13,419 nt of DNA from the NCBI GenBank assembly GCA_023434825.1, contig JAEYSH010000064.1:1-13419 (forward strand). The letters are read 5' to 3'. Each line of letters starts with the position of its first letter. Position 1 is the first letter of the stretch. Of this stretch, positions 1 to 7,155 are shown in pieces. The DNA is from Methanobacteriota archaeon (lineage in GTDB: Archaea > Methanobacteriota > Methanobacteria > Methanobacteriales > Methanobacteriaceae). Below the pieces are notes generated by a model that made no database searches, was not told the DNA's origin, and saw nothing but the letters and a program-made list of their open reading frames with translations. The position numbers were made by a program, and so were the translations under genes.

Positions 1-307
1 GATTTACAGGGTCACGTTCGGGAAAACCATCGCGAGAATCGACTACAGTGCCTGAAAATGGTGCATAGGTAGGTTTGCCATAACAGTAACAGTCTTTTAG
101 ATGAACTCTGCCCAGAATGTATGCTAAAGGGCTTTTTTTATAAAATTTAATAAAATTCTTTGAAAAATCAACCTGTAAAAAATCAAAGGCGTATCTCTGT
201 GCAAATGAATCAGTACCGTGGCTTGGAATTTTAGTGCCGGGGCTATTTAAAGGCATCCATTCTCCTTTTAAGGGTGGATTTATTGGAATGGGGTTTAAAT
301 TATCCAT
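1..307 (-). CDS. M23-like metallopeptidase, N-terminal part (runs off the window)
   Basis: The first 102 codons of a minus-strand gene are visible; the C-terminus lies beyond position 1. The start ATG at 307 has a GGAGAT ribosome site just upstream. The visible part contains SHGTDSFAQRYAFDF (residues 29-43), with H30 and D42 placed like the first zinc-ligand region of M23 (LytM-type) peptidases, then YGKPTYAPFSGTVV, which is the typical M23 strand 'G-x-P-V-Y-A-P-x-x-G-x-V-V'. The usual final HxH motif would lie outside the window, so activity cannot be judged. No signal peptide or membrane segment is visible in the N-terminus, which suggests a cytoplasmic protein. M23 enzymes normally cut glycine-containing peptide bridges in bacterial murein, which is absent from pseudomurein-walled methanogens, so the substrate here is unknown. 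The family call is fairly good; the function is open. Confidence 0.65.
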   Translation of the reverse strand, partial: MDNLNPIPINPPLKGEWMPLNSPGTKIPSHGTDSFAQRYAFDFLQVDFSKNFIKFYKKSPLAYILGRVHLKDCYCYGKPTYAPFSGTVVDSRDGFPERDPVN

Positions 308-351
308 TATATCTCCATTGCAATTATTAATTTATAAGTTAGTGGTAATTT

Positions 352-364
352 AAAATTATAATTT
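352..364 (-). promoter_or_regulatory. Candidate TATA box for the M23-like gene
   Basis: On the minus strand ATTATAATTTTAA lies about 45-57 bases upstream of the ATG at 307, which would give a leader of roughly 25 bases. A second AT-rich match (TTATAAATT, about 329-337) is closer but would leave almost no leader. The region is very AT-rich, so this is only a candidate. Confidence 0.3.
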
Positions 365-435
365 TGTTATGCTTAAGTTATATTTGTAAAAATTGGTCAT
401 TTTAAGTTTTTAAATATTTAAATAAATTAAAAAAT

Positions 436-474
436 AAAGTTTAAGTGAGGTAAAAAGTTTAATTACTTAACTTT
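436..474. repeat. Imperfect inverted repeat between the M23-like gene and the tRNA
   Basis: AAAGTTTAAGT (436-446) pairs with ACTTAACTTT (465-474) with a single bulged T and an 18-base loop. It sits upstream of the tRNA promoter and upstream of the divergent M23-like gene. It may be a regulator site, or chance pairing in AT-rich DNA. Confidence 0.25.
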
Positions 475-502
475 AGTTTTGTAATATAGAAAACTTTTTA
501 AG

Positions 503-512
503 ATATAAAAAT
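503..512 (+). promoter_or_regulatory. TATA box of the tRNA-Met gene
   Basis: ATATAAAAAT is centred about 24 bases upstream of the first tRNA base at 532, the expected spacing for an archaeal TATA box when transcription starts at or near the mature 5' end. Confidence 0.55.
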
Positions 513-531
513 TAATGTAGGATAAGCCACT

Positions 532-641
532 GCCGGGGTGGCTCAGTTGGTTAGAGCGCACGGCTCATAGGGTATTTAAGCAGTGCTCTGACTTTTTCCT
601 GGGATACCGTGAGGCCGCGGGTTCGAATCCCGCCCCCGGCA
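532..641 (+). tRNA. tRNA-Met (CAU), elongator type, with a 36-base intron
   Basis: The full cloverleaf can be folded by eye. The acceptor stem GCCGGGG (532-538) pairs with CCCCGGC (634-640) and the discriminator is A641. The D stem is GCTC/GAGC (541-544, 554-557), the anticodon stem CACGG/CCGTG (559-563, 607-611), and the T stem GCGGG/CCCGC (617-621, 629-633) with loop TTCGAAT. The anticodon CAT is at 566-568. An intron (570-605) interrupts the loop after A37. The 3' CCA is not encoded. The anticodon stem lacks the three G:C pairs of an initiator tRNA, so this is the elongator tRNA-Met, or less likely the tRNA-Ile2 whose C34 is modified to agmatidine. Confidence 0.93.
570..605 (+). other. Archaeal tRNA intron (bulge-helix-bulge)
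   Basis: Loop bases CTCA (564-567) pair with TGGG (600-603) as the four-base-pair central helix. The 5' bulge is TAG (568-570), cut after TA; the 3' bulge is ATA (604-606), cut after AT. Removing 570-605 restores a seven-base anticodon loop CTCATAA. Inside the intron, AAGCAG and CTG-A-CTT form a small hairpin. This is the canonical site (37/38) for the archaeal splicing endonuclease. Confidence 0.85.
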
Positions 642-670
642 CTAAATTCTCACAAAAAAATCCCAAAAAA

Positions 671-680
671 TATTTTTTTT
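671..680 (+). terminator. T-tract terminator after tRNA-Met
   Basis: TATTTTTTTT begins about 30 bases past the tRNA 3' end. A run of eight T residues without a strong hairpin is the usual archaeal terminator form. Confidence 0.5.
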
Positions 681-781
681 AATTATTTTAAAATATTTCT
701 TAAATGAAATTAGCCTAATTTTTTATCCACATTTAAACTGATTTTAACTTACTACGAAATAAATTTAAATAAATTCTGTTC

Positions 782-790
782 AAATATAAT
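782..790 (+). promoter_or_regulatory. Candidate TATA box of the nicotinate phosphoribosyltransferase gene
   Basis: AAATATAAT would place transcription start near 810 and give a leader of about 40 bases that includes the GGTGA ribosome site. TTTATATG at about 819-826 is an alternative but would put the start very close to the coding region. Neither can be proved here. Confidence 0.3.
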
Positions 791-842
791 TTTAGATGAA
801 TTTAAAACTTAAATAATTTTTATATGCATTTAATTTTGGTTT

Positions 843-847
843 GGTGA
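843..847 (+). promoter_or_regulatory. Ribosome binding site that sets the start at 853
   Basis: GGTGA lies five bases before the ATG at 853 and matches the archaeal anti-Shine-Dalgarno sequence. The in-frame TTG (841) and GTG (844) overlap this site and have no ribosome site of their own, so the ATG at 853 is preferred. Confidence 0.6.
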
Positions 848-852
848 ATTCT

Positions 853-2010
853 ATGTTTCATATTGCTGATGAAAAAGAGATTTTAGATGGTAATATCACT
901 GATGTGTACTTTAATCGAACTTTAAGAATTTTAAAAGAAAAAGATATAAATTGTAAGGTTAAAGCTGAGTTTGTGGCTAAAAGTTTACCTGAAGACTGGA
1001 ATTGGGCAGTTTTAGCAGGTTTAGAAGAAGTTATCCGTCTTTTAGAAAAGTTACCTGTTAAAGTTAGGGCAATGAAAGAAGGTACAGTTTTTTACCCTAA
1101 TCAACCAGTTCTCGAAATTGAAGGAAATTATCAAGATTTTTGTGTTTATGAAACTGCTATTTTGGGTCTTTTATGTCAGGCCACAGGAATTGCAACTAAA
1201 TCAACTAGATATAAAAAGCTTGCTGGAGATCTTTTGGTCATGAGTTTCGGGGCAAGGCGAATGCATCCGGCTATAGCTCCAATGATAGAAAGAAGTGCAT
1301 ATATCGGAGGATGTGATGGTGTTTCTGTGATTAAAAGCAGTGAAATTGTAGGTGAAGATCCAATGGGAACTATTCCTCATGCTCTAATTCTATGTGTAGG
1401 ATCAACTGTTGAGTCTATAAAAGCTTTTGATGAGATAATAGAGCCAGATGTAAACAGAGTTGCACTTATTGATACATTTAACGATGAAAAATTTGAATGT
1501 TTAAACGTTGCTGAAGCAATGGGAGAGAAACTTTATGCGGTACGTTTTGATACTCCCTCTTCAAGGCGCGGTGATTTTTACAGCATTTTAAAAGAAGCAC
1601 GATGGGAACTGGACTTAAGAGGCTATAATCACGTCAAATTCTTTGTAAGCGGCGGAATTCAAGAAGAAGAATTGCCTGAAATTAACCCGTTGGTTGATGG
1701 TTATGGAATTGGAACAGCCATAAGTAACGCTCCAGTTGTTGATTTTTCAATGGATATTGTAGAATTAAATGGAGAGCCAATAGCAAAAAGGGGTAAATGT
1801 TCTGGGGCTAAAAAGGTACTTAGATGCATTAATTGTCATGAAGACATTATTTTACCACTTGAAACACAAATTGAAGAATGTGAATGCGGTGGAACGTATG
1901 AAAACTTAGTTCGTCCATTTATTGAAAATGATGAAATTCTTCAGAACCTTCCAAACCCAAAAGAAATCAGGGAATATGTTCTAAAACAGATTAAACATAG
2001 GGAGATTTAG
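853..2010 (+). CDS. pncB: Nicotinate phosphoribosyltransferase, archaeal type with C-terminal zinc-ribbon-like segment
   Basis: This 385-residue enzyme joins nicotinate and PRPP to form nicotinate mononucleotide in NAD salvage, using ATP. Family signatures are SFGARRMHPAIAPMIERSA near residue 130, the FDTPSSRRGDF stretch near 235, the FVSGGI strand near 265 and GYGIGTAISNAP near 285, which fit the type II phosphoribosyltransferase barrel. The C-terminus carries C325-x2-C328 and C343-x-C345, spaced like a small zinc ribbon. The gene stands alone on the plus strand and converges on uvsE with a 17-base gap. The start was moved to the ATG at 853 because GGTGA precedes it. NadC (quinolinate phosphoribosyltransferase) is a related fold, but the archaeal NAPRTase motifs and length fit better. 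Confidence 0.88.
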   Translation: MFHIADEKEILDGNITDVYFNRTLRILKEKDINCKVKAEFVAKSLPEDWNWAVLAGLEEVIRLLEKLPVKVRAMKEGTVFYPNQPVLEIEGNYQDFCVYETAILGLLCQATGIATKSTRYKKLAGDLLVMSFGARRMHPAIAPMIERSAYIGGCDGVSVIKSSEIVGEDPMGTIPHALILCVGSTVESIKAFDEIIEPDVNRVALIDTFNDEKFECLNVAEAMGEKLYAVRFDTPSSRRGDFYSILKEARWELDLRGYNHVKFFVSGGIQEEELPEINPLVDGYGIGTAISNAPVVDFSMDIVELNGEPIAKRGKCSGAKKVLRCINCHEDIILPLETQIEECECGGTYENLVRPFIENDEILQNLPNPKEIREYVLKQIKHREI

Positions 2011-2027
2011 TTTAATCGCATCTCATT

Positions 2028-2927
2028 TTATAAGTTCTTTATGAACCTTGTATCACTTTTTAAAACTTCAACAGCCTTTAAAGCACTTGTTTCTTTATCT
2101 TTTATTTCAAGCATAATATCAAAATCAAAATTTTCAGTTTCCTCTAAGAAAATTCTAAAATGATCCAGATCTATGGAATCAATATGCGTTCCCTTTGTCT
2201 TATCTGGCTTTTGAGAGCTATAATCTACAAGAGGCAGACCATCTTTTTTGTGCCATGTTTTTGTAAAGTTTTCAAAGCATTCCTGAAGATCATTTCCATC
2301 ATTATTGATTTCATGGTGAAAATTATCAAATAAAACAGGCATTTTTGTTTTTTCACTTATTTCAAGGCACTCTGAAAGATTATAACTTTTTTCATCATTT
2401 TCAATCACAAGTCTTCTTTTTATATCCTTATCAAGACTTTTATAACGCTCTATAAACCTCTCAATACTCTTTTCTTTTTCTCCATAAACGCCACCAACGT
2501 GAACCTGCATTTTGGAAGTATCGTCAAGTTTTAGGAGATCAAAAACTTCAGCATGGTATTTAAGTTCATTTAAACCTCTCTCAAAAATTTCAGGGTCTTT
2601 AGTGTTGATAACAACGAATTGTCCGGGATGCATTGAAATTCGTAAATTATTTTTATGGATAAAATTGCTTATTTTCCCGAAATCTTCCTTGAAATATTCT
2701 TTCCAGTCAAAATCTATAATTGGATGCGAAGCAAAGGGAATCAGGCGAGAAGTAATTCTAAAAAAGAGCAGATTATTCTCCACATTAAATTTTAACATGG
2801 TTAAAAGGCAATCTAAATTATTCTGTGCAGTTTCAATCACTTTTTCATGTGAATATGATTTTAAGCGGAAGGTTTTAGCTCCACTGCATCCTATTGTCCA
2901 GTTCAAGGCTGTGTAACCTATTTTCAT
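2028..2927 (-). CDS. uvsE: UV damage endonuclease, UvsE/UVDE family
   Basis: This 299-residue protein is full length for UVDE enzymes, which nick DNA 5' of UV photoproducts and some other lesions without a glycosylase step. It starts with the typical GYTALNWTIGCSGAKTF stretch. Metal-binding and catalytic positions of the TIM barrel are present: SHPI with H68, MHPGQF with H100, QVHVGG with H143, VIENDE with E176, FDNFHH with D201 and H204, KGTHID with H248, and MLEIKDKE with E274. It lies 29 bases downstream of the oxidoreductase beta gene on the same strand, so it may be read through from that unit, although it shares no pathway with it. The ribosome site is weak (GGTAA before ATTCTATG). The cytoplasmic DNA-repair role is taken from the family. 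Confidence 0.93.
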   Translation of the reverse strand: MKIGYTALNWTIGCSGAKTFRLKSYSHEKVIETAQNNLDCLLTMLKFNVENNLLFFRITSRLIPFASHPIIDFDWKEYFKEDFGKISNFIHKNNLRISMHPGQFVVINTKDPEIFERGLNELKYHAEVFDLLKLDDTSKMQVHVGGVYGEKEKSIERFIERYKSLDKDIKRRLVIENDEKSYNLSECLEISEKTKMPVLFDNFHHEINNDGNDLQECFENFTKTWHKKDGLPLVDYSSQKPDKTKGTHIDSIDLDHFRIFLEETENFDFDIMLEIKDKETSALKAVEVLKSDTRFIKNL

Positions 2928-2956
2928 AGAATTACCAATAAAAAATAAATTGAGGA

Positions 2957-3823
2957 TTATAAGCTCCTCTTTGATTCAATAAGTGCTCTTAATTTCTGCA
3001 TGTCAACTTTTCTTTCATATAATGGGTTATCATCGTCTCGGTAAACACTTAAAATATCTTCATAAGGTGTCTTGTTAGGATTAATGTATAAAACTCCTAA
3101 TGGGAATTTATGGAACTCTATTGCCTTTTTAAATGCTTCAACTCTATCATAGGGATCATATGAATCGTCAAGGTAGTACACGTTTTCTTTAAACCATTTG
3201 TAAGTGTTTATTTTATTATAAGTCACACATGGCTGGAAAATATCAACAAGGGCAAATCCTTTATGCTTTATTGCTTTTTTAAAGATTTCATTCATGTGTT
3301 TTATGTCCCCGGCAAAAGTTCTGGCTACAAATGATGCATCAAGACCAATTGCAATTGCCAATGGGTTAAATGGTTCTAAAGACACGCCTTCAACCTGTAA
3401 TTGTGTTTTGAACTCTCTTTGAGTTGTAGGGGATGCTTGACCTTTGGTTAACCCATAAACCATGTTATTATGCACTATGGTGGTTATATCTGGATTTCGG
3501 CGGATTGTGTGCATGAAATGGTTTCCTCCTTCTCCATACATGTCACAGTCACCGCTTGTAACTATTACAGTGAGCTTTCTGTTTGCAGTCTTAATTGCGG
3601 TTGCAGGGGATAATGCCCGCCCATGAAGACTGTTATATGTGTTTGATTTAAGATAATGGGGAAGTTTTGCAGCTTGACCTATGCCTGAAGCTAAAACAAG
3701 CTCTTTTTGATCAATTTTGAGCTCTGCAAGTGAAGTTTTTAAGGTTTTTAATATTGGAAAGTCTCCACAGCCAGGGCACCATGCGACATCTGCGCCTTCA
3801 ACATCAAAAGTTTTTGGATCCAT
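2957..3823 (-). CDS. 2-oxoacid:ferredoxin oxidoreductase, beta (TPP-binding) subunit of a two-subunit enzyme
   Basis: This 288-residue subunit binds thiamine pyrophosphate and one [4Fe-4S] cluster, and pairs with the fused gamma-alpha subunit encoded just upstream to interconvert a 2-oxoacid plus CoA with acyl-CoA, CO2 and reduced ferredoxin. The TPP/Mg region is GDCD (91-94) through NN (119-120), followed by YGLTKGQASPTT. Cluster cysteines visible are C16 and C19 (WCPGCG) and C199 (FQPCV). The position that is often a fourth cysteine (SGIGC in many relatives) is Q50 here (SGIGQAAKLPHY). The ATG overlaps the upstream stop by one base (TAATG) and GGAGG lies inside the end of that gene, showing translational coupling. 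Substrate is not clear: 2-oxoglutarate (KorB-like) is one option, but the motifs do not decide it. Confidence 0.88.
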   Translation of the reverse strand: MDPKTFDVEGADVAWCPGCGDFPILKTLKTSLAELKIDQKELVLASGIGQAAKLPHYLKSNTYNSLHGRALSPATAIKTANRKLTVIVTSGDCDMYGEGGNHFMHTIRRNPDITTIVHNNMVYGLTKGQASPTTQREFKTQLQVEGVSLEPFNPLAIAIGLDASFVARTFAGDIKHMNEIFKKAIKHKGFALVDIFQPCVTYNKINTYKWFKENVYYLDDSYDPYDRVEAFKKAIEFHKFPLGVLYINPNKTPYEDILSVYRDDDNPLYERKVDMQKLRALIESKRSL

Positions 3824-5544
3824 TATAACGCCTCCAAAAGGTTTTTTAAGTGTTGCATAACCTCTTCAACAGAAAAAGGCATTCCATTATATTTTAAAGC
3901 TTTTTCATGAATTTCAAATCCAGTTTCTTGTTTTATCAGGTTTCCAAATTGTGAAGTAGCATTGTTTTCAAAGATAATTGTCTTTTGAGCTTTCTCAAGA
4001 TAATTTTTAACACTTTCATGTATTGGATAAATCTGTTTGAAATGTAAGAAGGCTATATCGTCTCTTTCAAACTCATCTAATGCTTCTTTTATTGCCCCAT
4101 ATGTTGAGCCCCATCCTATGGCCAGAATTTTATAATCTTCATTTCCAACAAGTTCTGGTTCAATTACATCTTTTTGTATTCCCTCAAGTTTTTTAAGCCG
4201 TTTTTCTACCATTTTATCCCTTATATGAAGATCTTCAGTTATATGGCCTTCTTCATCATGTTCATCTGAATCAACAACTACAAGCCCATCTCCATATCCT
4301 GGAATTCCTCTTGGAGATATTCCATCTTCGGTTATTTCATATCTTTTATACCCAGAATCAGTTTTAACAATATATTTTTCAAATTTTACCTCATCTAAGT
4401 TTAGATCAGGTAAATTGTAATAAATATCTGCAAAATACTGGTCAGAAAGTATAAAAACAGGTATTTGATATTTATCTGCCAGATTAAAAGCGTGATGTGC
4501 TAAATAAAATGCGTCTTCAAATTTTCCAGGCGTAAATATTGCCTTTGGAGTCTCACCGGGAGATGAATATAAAGCAAGGTTTAAATCCTCCTGAGCAGTC
4601 CTTGTAGGCAGTCCAACTGCAGGACCCGGACGTTGCGCTAAATATATAACTATTGGGGTTTCTATCATCCCTGATAATCCCACAGCTTCGCTCATGAGTG
4701 CAAATCCACTTCCTGAAGTTGCTACAATTGATCTTGCACCAGTATAAGCTGCTCCTAAGCCCATATTTATTGCAGCTATCTCATCTTCGGCCTGTTCAAA
4801 AACCATTCCAAATTCTAATGAATTTCCCGCAATGAAGTTTTGAAGAGGTGTTGAAGGAGTCATGGGGTATGAAGACATAAATTTGCATCCGCCGGCAATA
4901 CAGCCCATACCGACAACGTCTGTACCATTTAAAAGAAGCTCATCTCTTATTTTAGGGTCCTTTTTAATCTTTATGTTGAATTTTCCAGATTCTATAAGTT
5001 CTTCTCCGACTTTATAGCCTTTTTCACCAGCTTTGAGGTCTTTTTGGAGAATTTCTTCACCTTTTCTTTTAAACATATGAGTAATGCATTCATCGAATAT
5101 TTCTTTATCAACATTTAAAACTCGACAAAGGGCTCCTGCAGCAATTATATTGGCAAATATTGGCCCTCCAATCTCTGCAGCCATTTTTAAAAATGGAATT
5201 TTTATAACATCTCGCTGTTCTACCTCAGCAAGTGTTTTTTCATCCCCCATTATAAGCGTATTTTCGGATATTCGCTCATCAAGGTGATCTATGGCCCCTT
5301 TACTGATTGCAATCAATATGTCGATTCTATCAACATATGCAGTTACTCTATTTGATGAAATCCTTATTTCAGTGGAATTTTCTCCACCTCTTATCCTTGA
5401 CATATACTCTTTTGAAGAAAATACATTGTATCCCCCAAGTTTAACTGCTTGAATCAGTATTTCTTCAACAGTTTGAATCCCCTGCCCTGCTTCGCCACAC
5501 AGGACTATAGAAACATCTTTTCCAGATAAAAGCTCAGACACCAT
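3823..5544 (-). CDS. 2-oxoacid:ferredoxin oxidoreductase, fused gamma-alpha subunit
   Basis: This 573-residue protein combines two domains that are separate in four-subunit enzymes. Residues about 9-185 are the gamma domain (LCGEAGQGI near 16-23, RIRGGENS near 50). Residues about 205-573 are the alpha domain, with the YPMTPSTP motif (226-233) matching the YPITP signature, SGSGF near 277-281 and RPGPAVGLPTRTAQED near 305-320. It forms the enzyme with the beta subunit directly downstream (one-base overlap). No delta ferredoxin gene is attached, as usual for two-subunit enzymes, so free ferredoxin is the likely electron carrier. An in-frame ATG at 5577 exists, but GGGTGAT sits four bases before the ATG at 5544, so the shorter form is chosen. 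The family is certain; the substrate is not. Confidence 0.9.
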   Translation of the reverse strand: MVSELLSGKDVSIVLCGEAGQGIQTVEEILIQAVKLGGYNVFSSKEYMSRIRGGENSTEIRISSNRVTAYVDRIDILIAISKGAIDHLDERISENTLIMGDEKTLAEVEQRDVIKIPFLKMAAEIGGPIFANIIAAGALCRVLNVDKEIFDECITHMFKRKGEEILQKDLKAGEKGYKVGEELIESGKFNIKIKKDPKIRDELLLNGTDVVGMGCIAGGCKFMSSYPMTPSTPLQNFIAGNSLEFGMVFEQAEDEIAAINMGLGAAYTGARSIVATSGSGFALMSEAVGLSGMIETPIVIYLAQRPGPAVGLPTRTAQEDLNLALYSSPGETPKAIFTPGKFEDAFYLAHHAFNLADKYQIPVFILSDQYFADIYYNLPDLNLDEVKFEKYIVKTDSGYKRYEITEDGISPRGIPGYGDGLVVVDSDEHDEEGHITEDLHIRDKMVEKRLKKLEGIQKDVIEPELVGNEDYKILAIGWGSTYGAIKEALDEFERDDIAFLHFKQIYPIHESVKNYLEKAQKTIIFENNATSQFGNLIKQETGFEIHEKALKYNGMPFSVEEVMQHLKNLLEAL

Positions 5545-5548
5545 GATT

Positions 5549-5555
5549 ATCACCC
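5549..5555 (-). promoter_or_regulatory. Strong ribosome binding site of the gamma-alpha gene
   Basis: GGGTGAT matches the 3' end of archaeal 16S rRNA over nearly its whole length and lies four bases before the ATG at 5544. It rules against the ATG at 5577, which would place the site inside the coding region. Confidence 0.7.
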
Positions 5556-5587
5556 TTAAATAGTAAAAATATTCCAATTTATCATAT

Positions 5588-5596
5588 GTTTATATT
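5588..5596 (-). promoter_or_regulatory. TATA box for the gamma-alpha/beta/uvsE unit
   Basis: AATATAAAC on the minus strand lies about 48 bases before the ATG at 5544, which predicts a transcription start near 5566 and a leader of about 20 bases holding the GGGTGAT site. The upstream vor unit ends in a T-rich terminator, so a separate promoter here makes sense. Confidence 0.5.
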
Positions 5597-5701
5597 GGTG
5601 CAATTTTACTTAAATTTTGGGATTCTGGCGTATTTTTGAATATTGGATTTCAAAACCTAAAAATAAACACTTTAAAATAGAATTAGAATTTTTTATGGTC
5701 T

Positions 5702-5725
5702 AAAAATAAAGAAAAAAAATAAAAA
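5702..5725 (-). terminator. T-rich terminator after vorA
   Basis: Directly past the vorA stop the minus strand reads as three T runs (five, eight and then shorter runs) broken by single A or C bases. This is the form expected for transcription termination in methanogens and probably separates the vor unit from the downstream oxidoreductase unit. Confidence 0.6.
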
Positions 5726-5726
5726 T

Positions 5727-7154
5727 TTAACATAAATTCTCTCTGGCCCATTGTGCCCCAGCTTCAAGTATTTCAAGATTTACAGGAATCAATTTAGGCT
5801 TTTTAGAGAAAGTATGTTCAATAGCCTGTTTAAACATGTCTTCAGAAAGTCCTGAACGTCCAAGAGCCATTAAAACACCAAGTAAAACAGTGTTACCTGC
5901 TCGCTTAACACCATGTTCTTTAGCAATCTTAAATGCAGGAACTGAAACTGCTTTTATTCCTTCTGGAGCTTCAAATTCTCCAATTGCAGAATCATAGAGA
6001 ATTAAACCGCCTTCTTTTACTTCTCCCTTGAATTCTTCCAATGATGGTCGGTTAAGGGATACTAAAGTATCAACTTCATGGACTGCTGGAGAACCAATGA
6101 CGCTTCCAGAGATAACTACAACACAGTTTGATGCTCCACCTCTCTGTTCTGGGCCGTAGGATGGATAATATGAAACATGACGTCTTCCTTTCATTCCTGC
6201 CTCTGCTAGAGTAATTCCCATACTTAATACGCCTTGACCTCCAAATCCTGTAATTTTTATACTCTTTTCTTTGTATTCAGGGTCATCTACAGCATCTTCA
6301 CTGCTTTTAATGCTTACATCGAATATTTTATCAAGGGATTCTTTTGAAAAGTCACTTTTACCTCTTTCAAGTGGCTCAACATCTTTTAGTCTATCTCTAA
6401 ATCGTTTAAGTGGAAATTCTTTTTCCATTTCTTCGTTGATAAATTTTTCAGCACCTATTGCGTCCTGTCTAAGGTTTGTTGGACATGGTGACAAAACTTC
6501 GACAAATGCATATCCTTTACCCTCTTTTTGAACTTTAAGAGCTTTTTTAACAGCTATTTTTGCTTTCCTAATATGTTTGACATCTGAAAGTGAAACTCGC
6601 TCTATATAAACTGGAGCATTCAGGTTATCAATTAATTCACACATGTGTAATGGATAGCCGGCAAATCTAGGGTCTCTTCCTTCTGGACAAGTTACAGTTA
6701 CTTCTCCAATTAATGTTGTTGGTGCCATTTGCCCACCAGTCATTCCATAAACTGTATTGTTTATGAAAAATACTGCCATTTTTTCGCCACGGTTTGCAGC
6801 TTGAATGGTTTCATTAAGTCCAATAGAAGCTAAATCACCGTCCCCTTGATAAAGCATAACTATAGCATCATCTTCTGCCCTTGATAATCCAGTTCCAACT
6901 GCTGGCGCTCTTCCATGAGCTACCTGAACGTTTCCACAGTCAAAGTAGTAATATGCAAATACTGCACATCCAACGGGACTTGTCATAACAGCTCTTTCCT
7001 GTATTCCAAGTTCGTCTATTGCTTCTCCTATGAGTTTATGTAATATGCCATGTCCACAGCCGGGACAGTAGTGTGTTGCTGTGGGGGAGCTTCCGCCTTT
7101 CCTTGGATATTCATCATATAATGATTTAGGTTTCCCAATGATTTTTTCATCCAT
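5727..7154 (-). CDS. vorA: 2-oxoisovalerate:ferredoxin oxidoreductase VorA, fused beta-gamma subunit
   Basis: This 475-residue subunit carries a TPP-binding beta domain (about 1-250) fused to a gamma domain (about 297-475). The beta part has all four expected cluster cysteines: C30 and C33 (CPGCG), C63 (PVGCAV) and C224 (SPCPTN). TPP binding is shown by GDGD (104-107), NN (132-133) and YGMTGGQMAPTT. The gamma part has GFGGQGVL (303-310) and GPEQRGGASN (334-343). The size and fusion match VorA of thermophilic Methanothermobacter. With VorB and VorC it interconverts branched 2-oxoacids (from valine, leucine, isoleucine) and branched acyl-CoA with CO2 and ferredoxin. The start follows the vorB stop by one base (TAG-C-ATG) with GAGGGG upstream, so expression is coupled. 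Related aromatic-type or 2-oxoglutarate enzymes cannot be fully excluded. Confidence 0.9.
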   Translation of the reverse strand: MDEKIIGKPKSLYDEYPRKGGSSPTATHYCPGCGHGILHKLIGEAIDELGIQERAVMTSPVGCAVFAYYYFDCGNVQVAHGRAPAVGTGLSRAEDDAIVMLYQGDGDLASIGLNETIQAANRGEKMAVFFINNTVYGMTGGQMAPTTLIGEVTVTCPEGRDPRFAGYPLHMCELIDNLNAPVYIERVSLSDVKHIRKAKIAVKKALKVQKEGKGYAFVEVLSPCPTNLRQDAIGAEKFINEEMEKEFPLKRFRDRLKDVEPLERGKSDFSKESLDKIFDVSIKSSEDAVDDPEYKEKSIKITGFGGQGVLSMGITLAEAGMKGRRHVSYYPSYGPEQRGGASNCVVVISGSVIGSPAVHEVDTLVSLNRPSLEEFKGEVKEGGLILYDSAIGEFEAPEGIKAVSVPAFKIAKEHGVKRAGNTVLLGVLMALGRSGLSEDMFKQAIEHTFSKKPKLIPVNLEILEAGAQWARENLC

Positions 7155-7155
7155 G

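Noticed and set aside
2512..2916. 134-codon open frame on the plus strand opposite uvsE
   Set aside because: It is the antisense shadow of uvsE, which has clear family motifs; no ribosome site or recognisable protein motif is seen.
2957..5544. Naming the second oxidoreductase KorAB (2-oxoglutarate)
   Set aside because: The two-subunit architecture alone does not fix the substrate, and no residue seen here decides between 2-oxoglutarate, pyruvate and others.
6271..6531. Plus-strand open frame opposite vorA, and similar ones at 5084-5287, 7553-7834, 8847-9038 and 12964-13164
   Set aside because: All lie opposite well-supported genes, have serine/leucine-rich low-information sequence and no ribosome sites.
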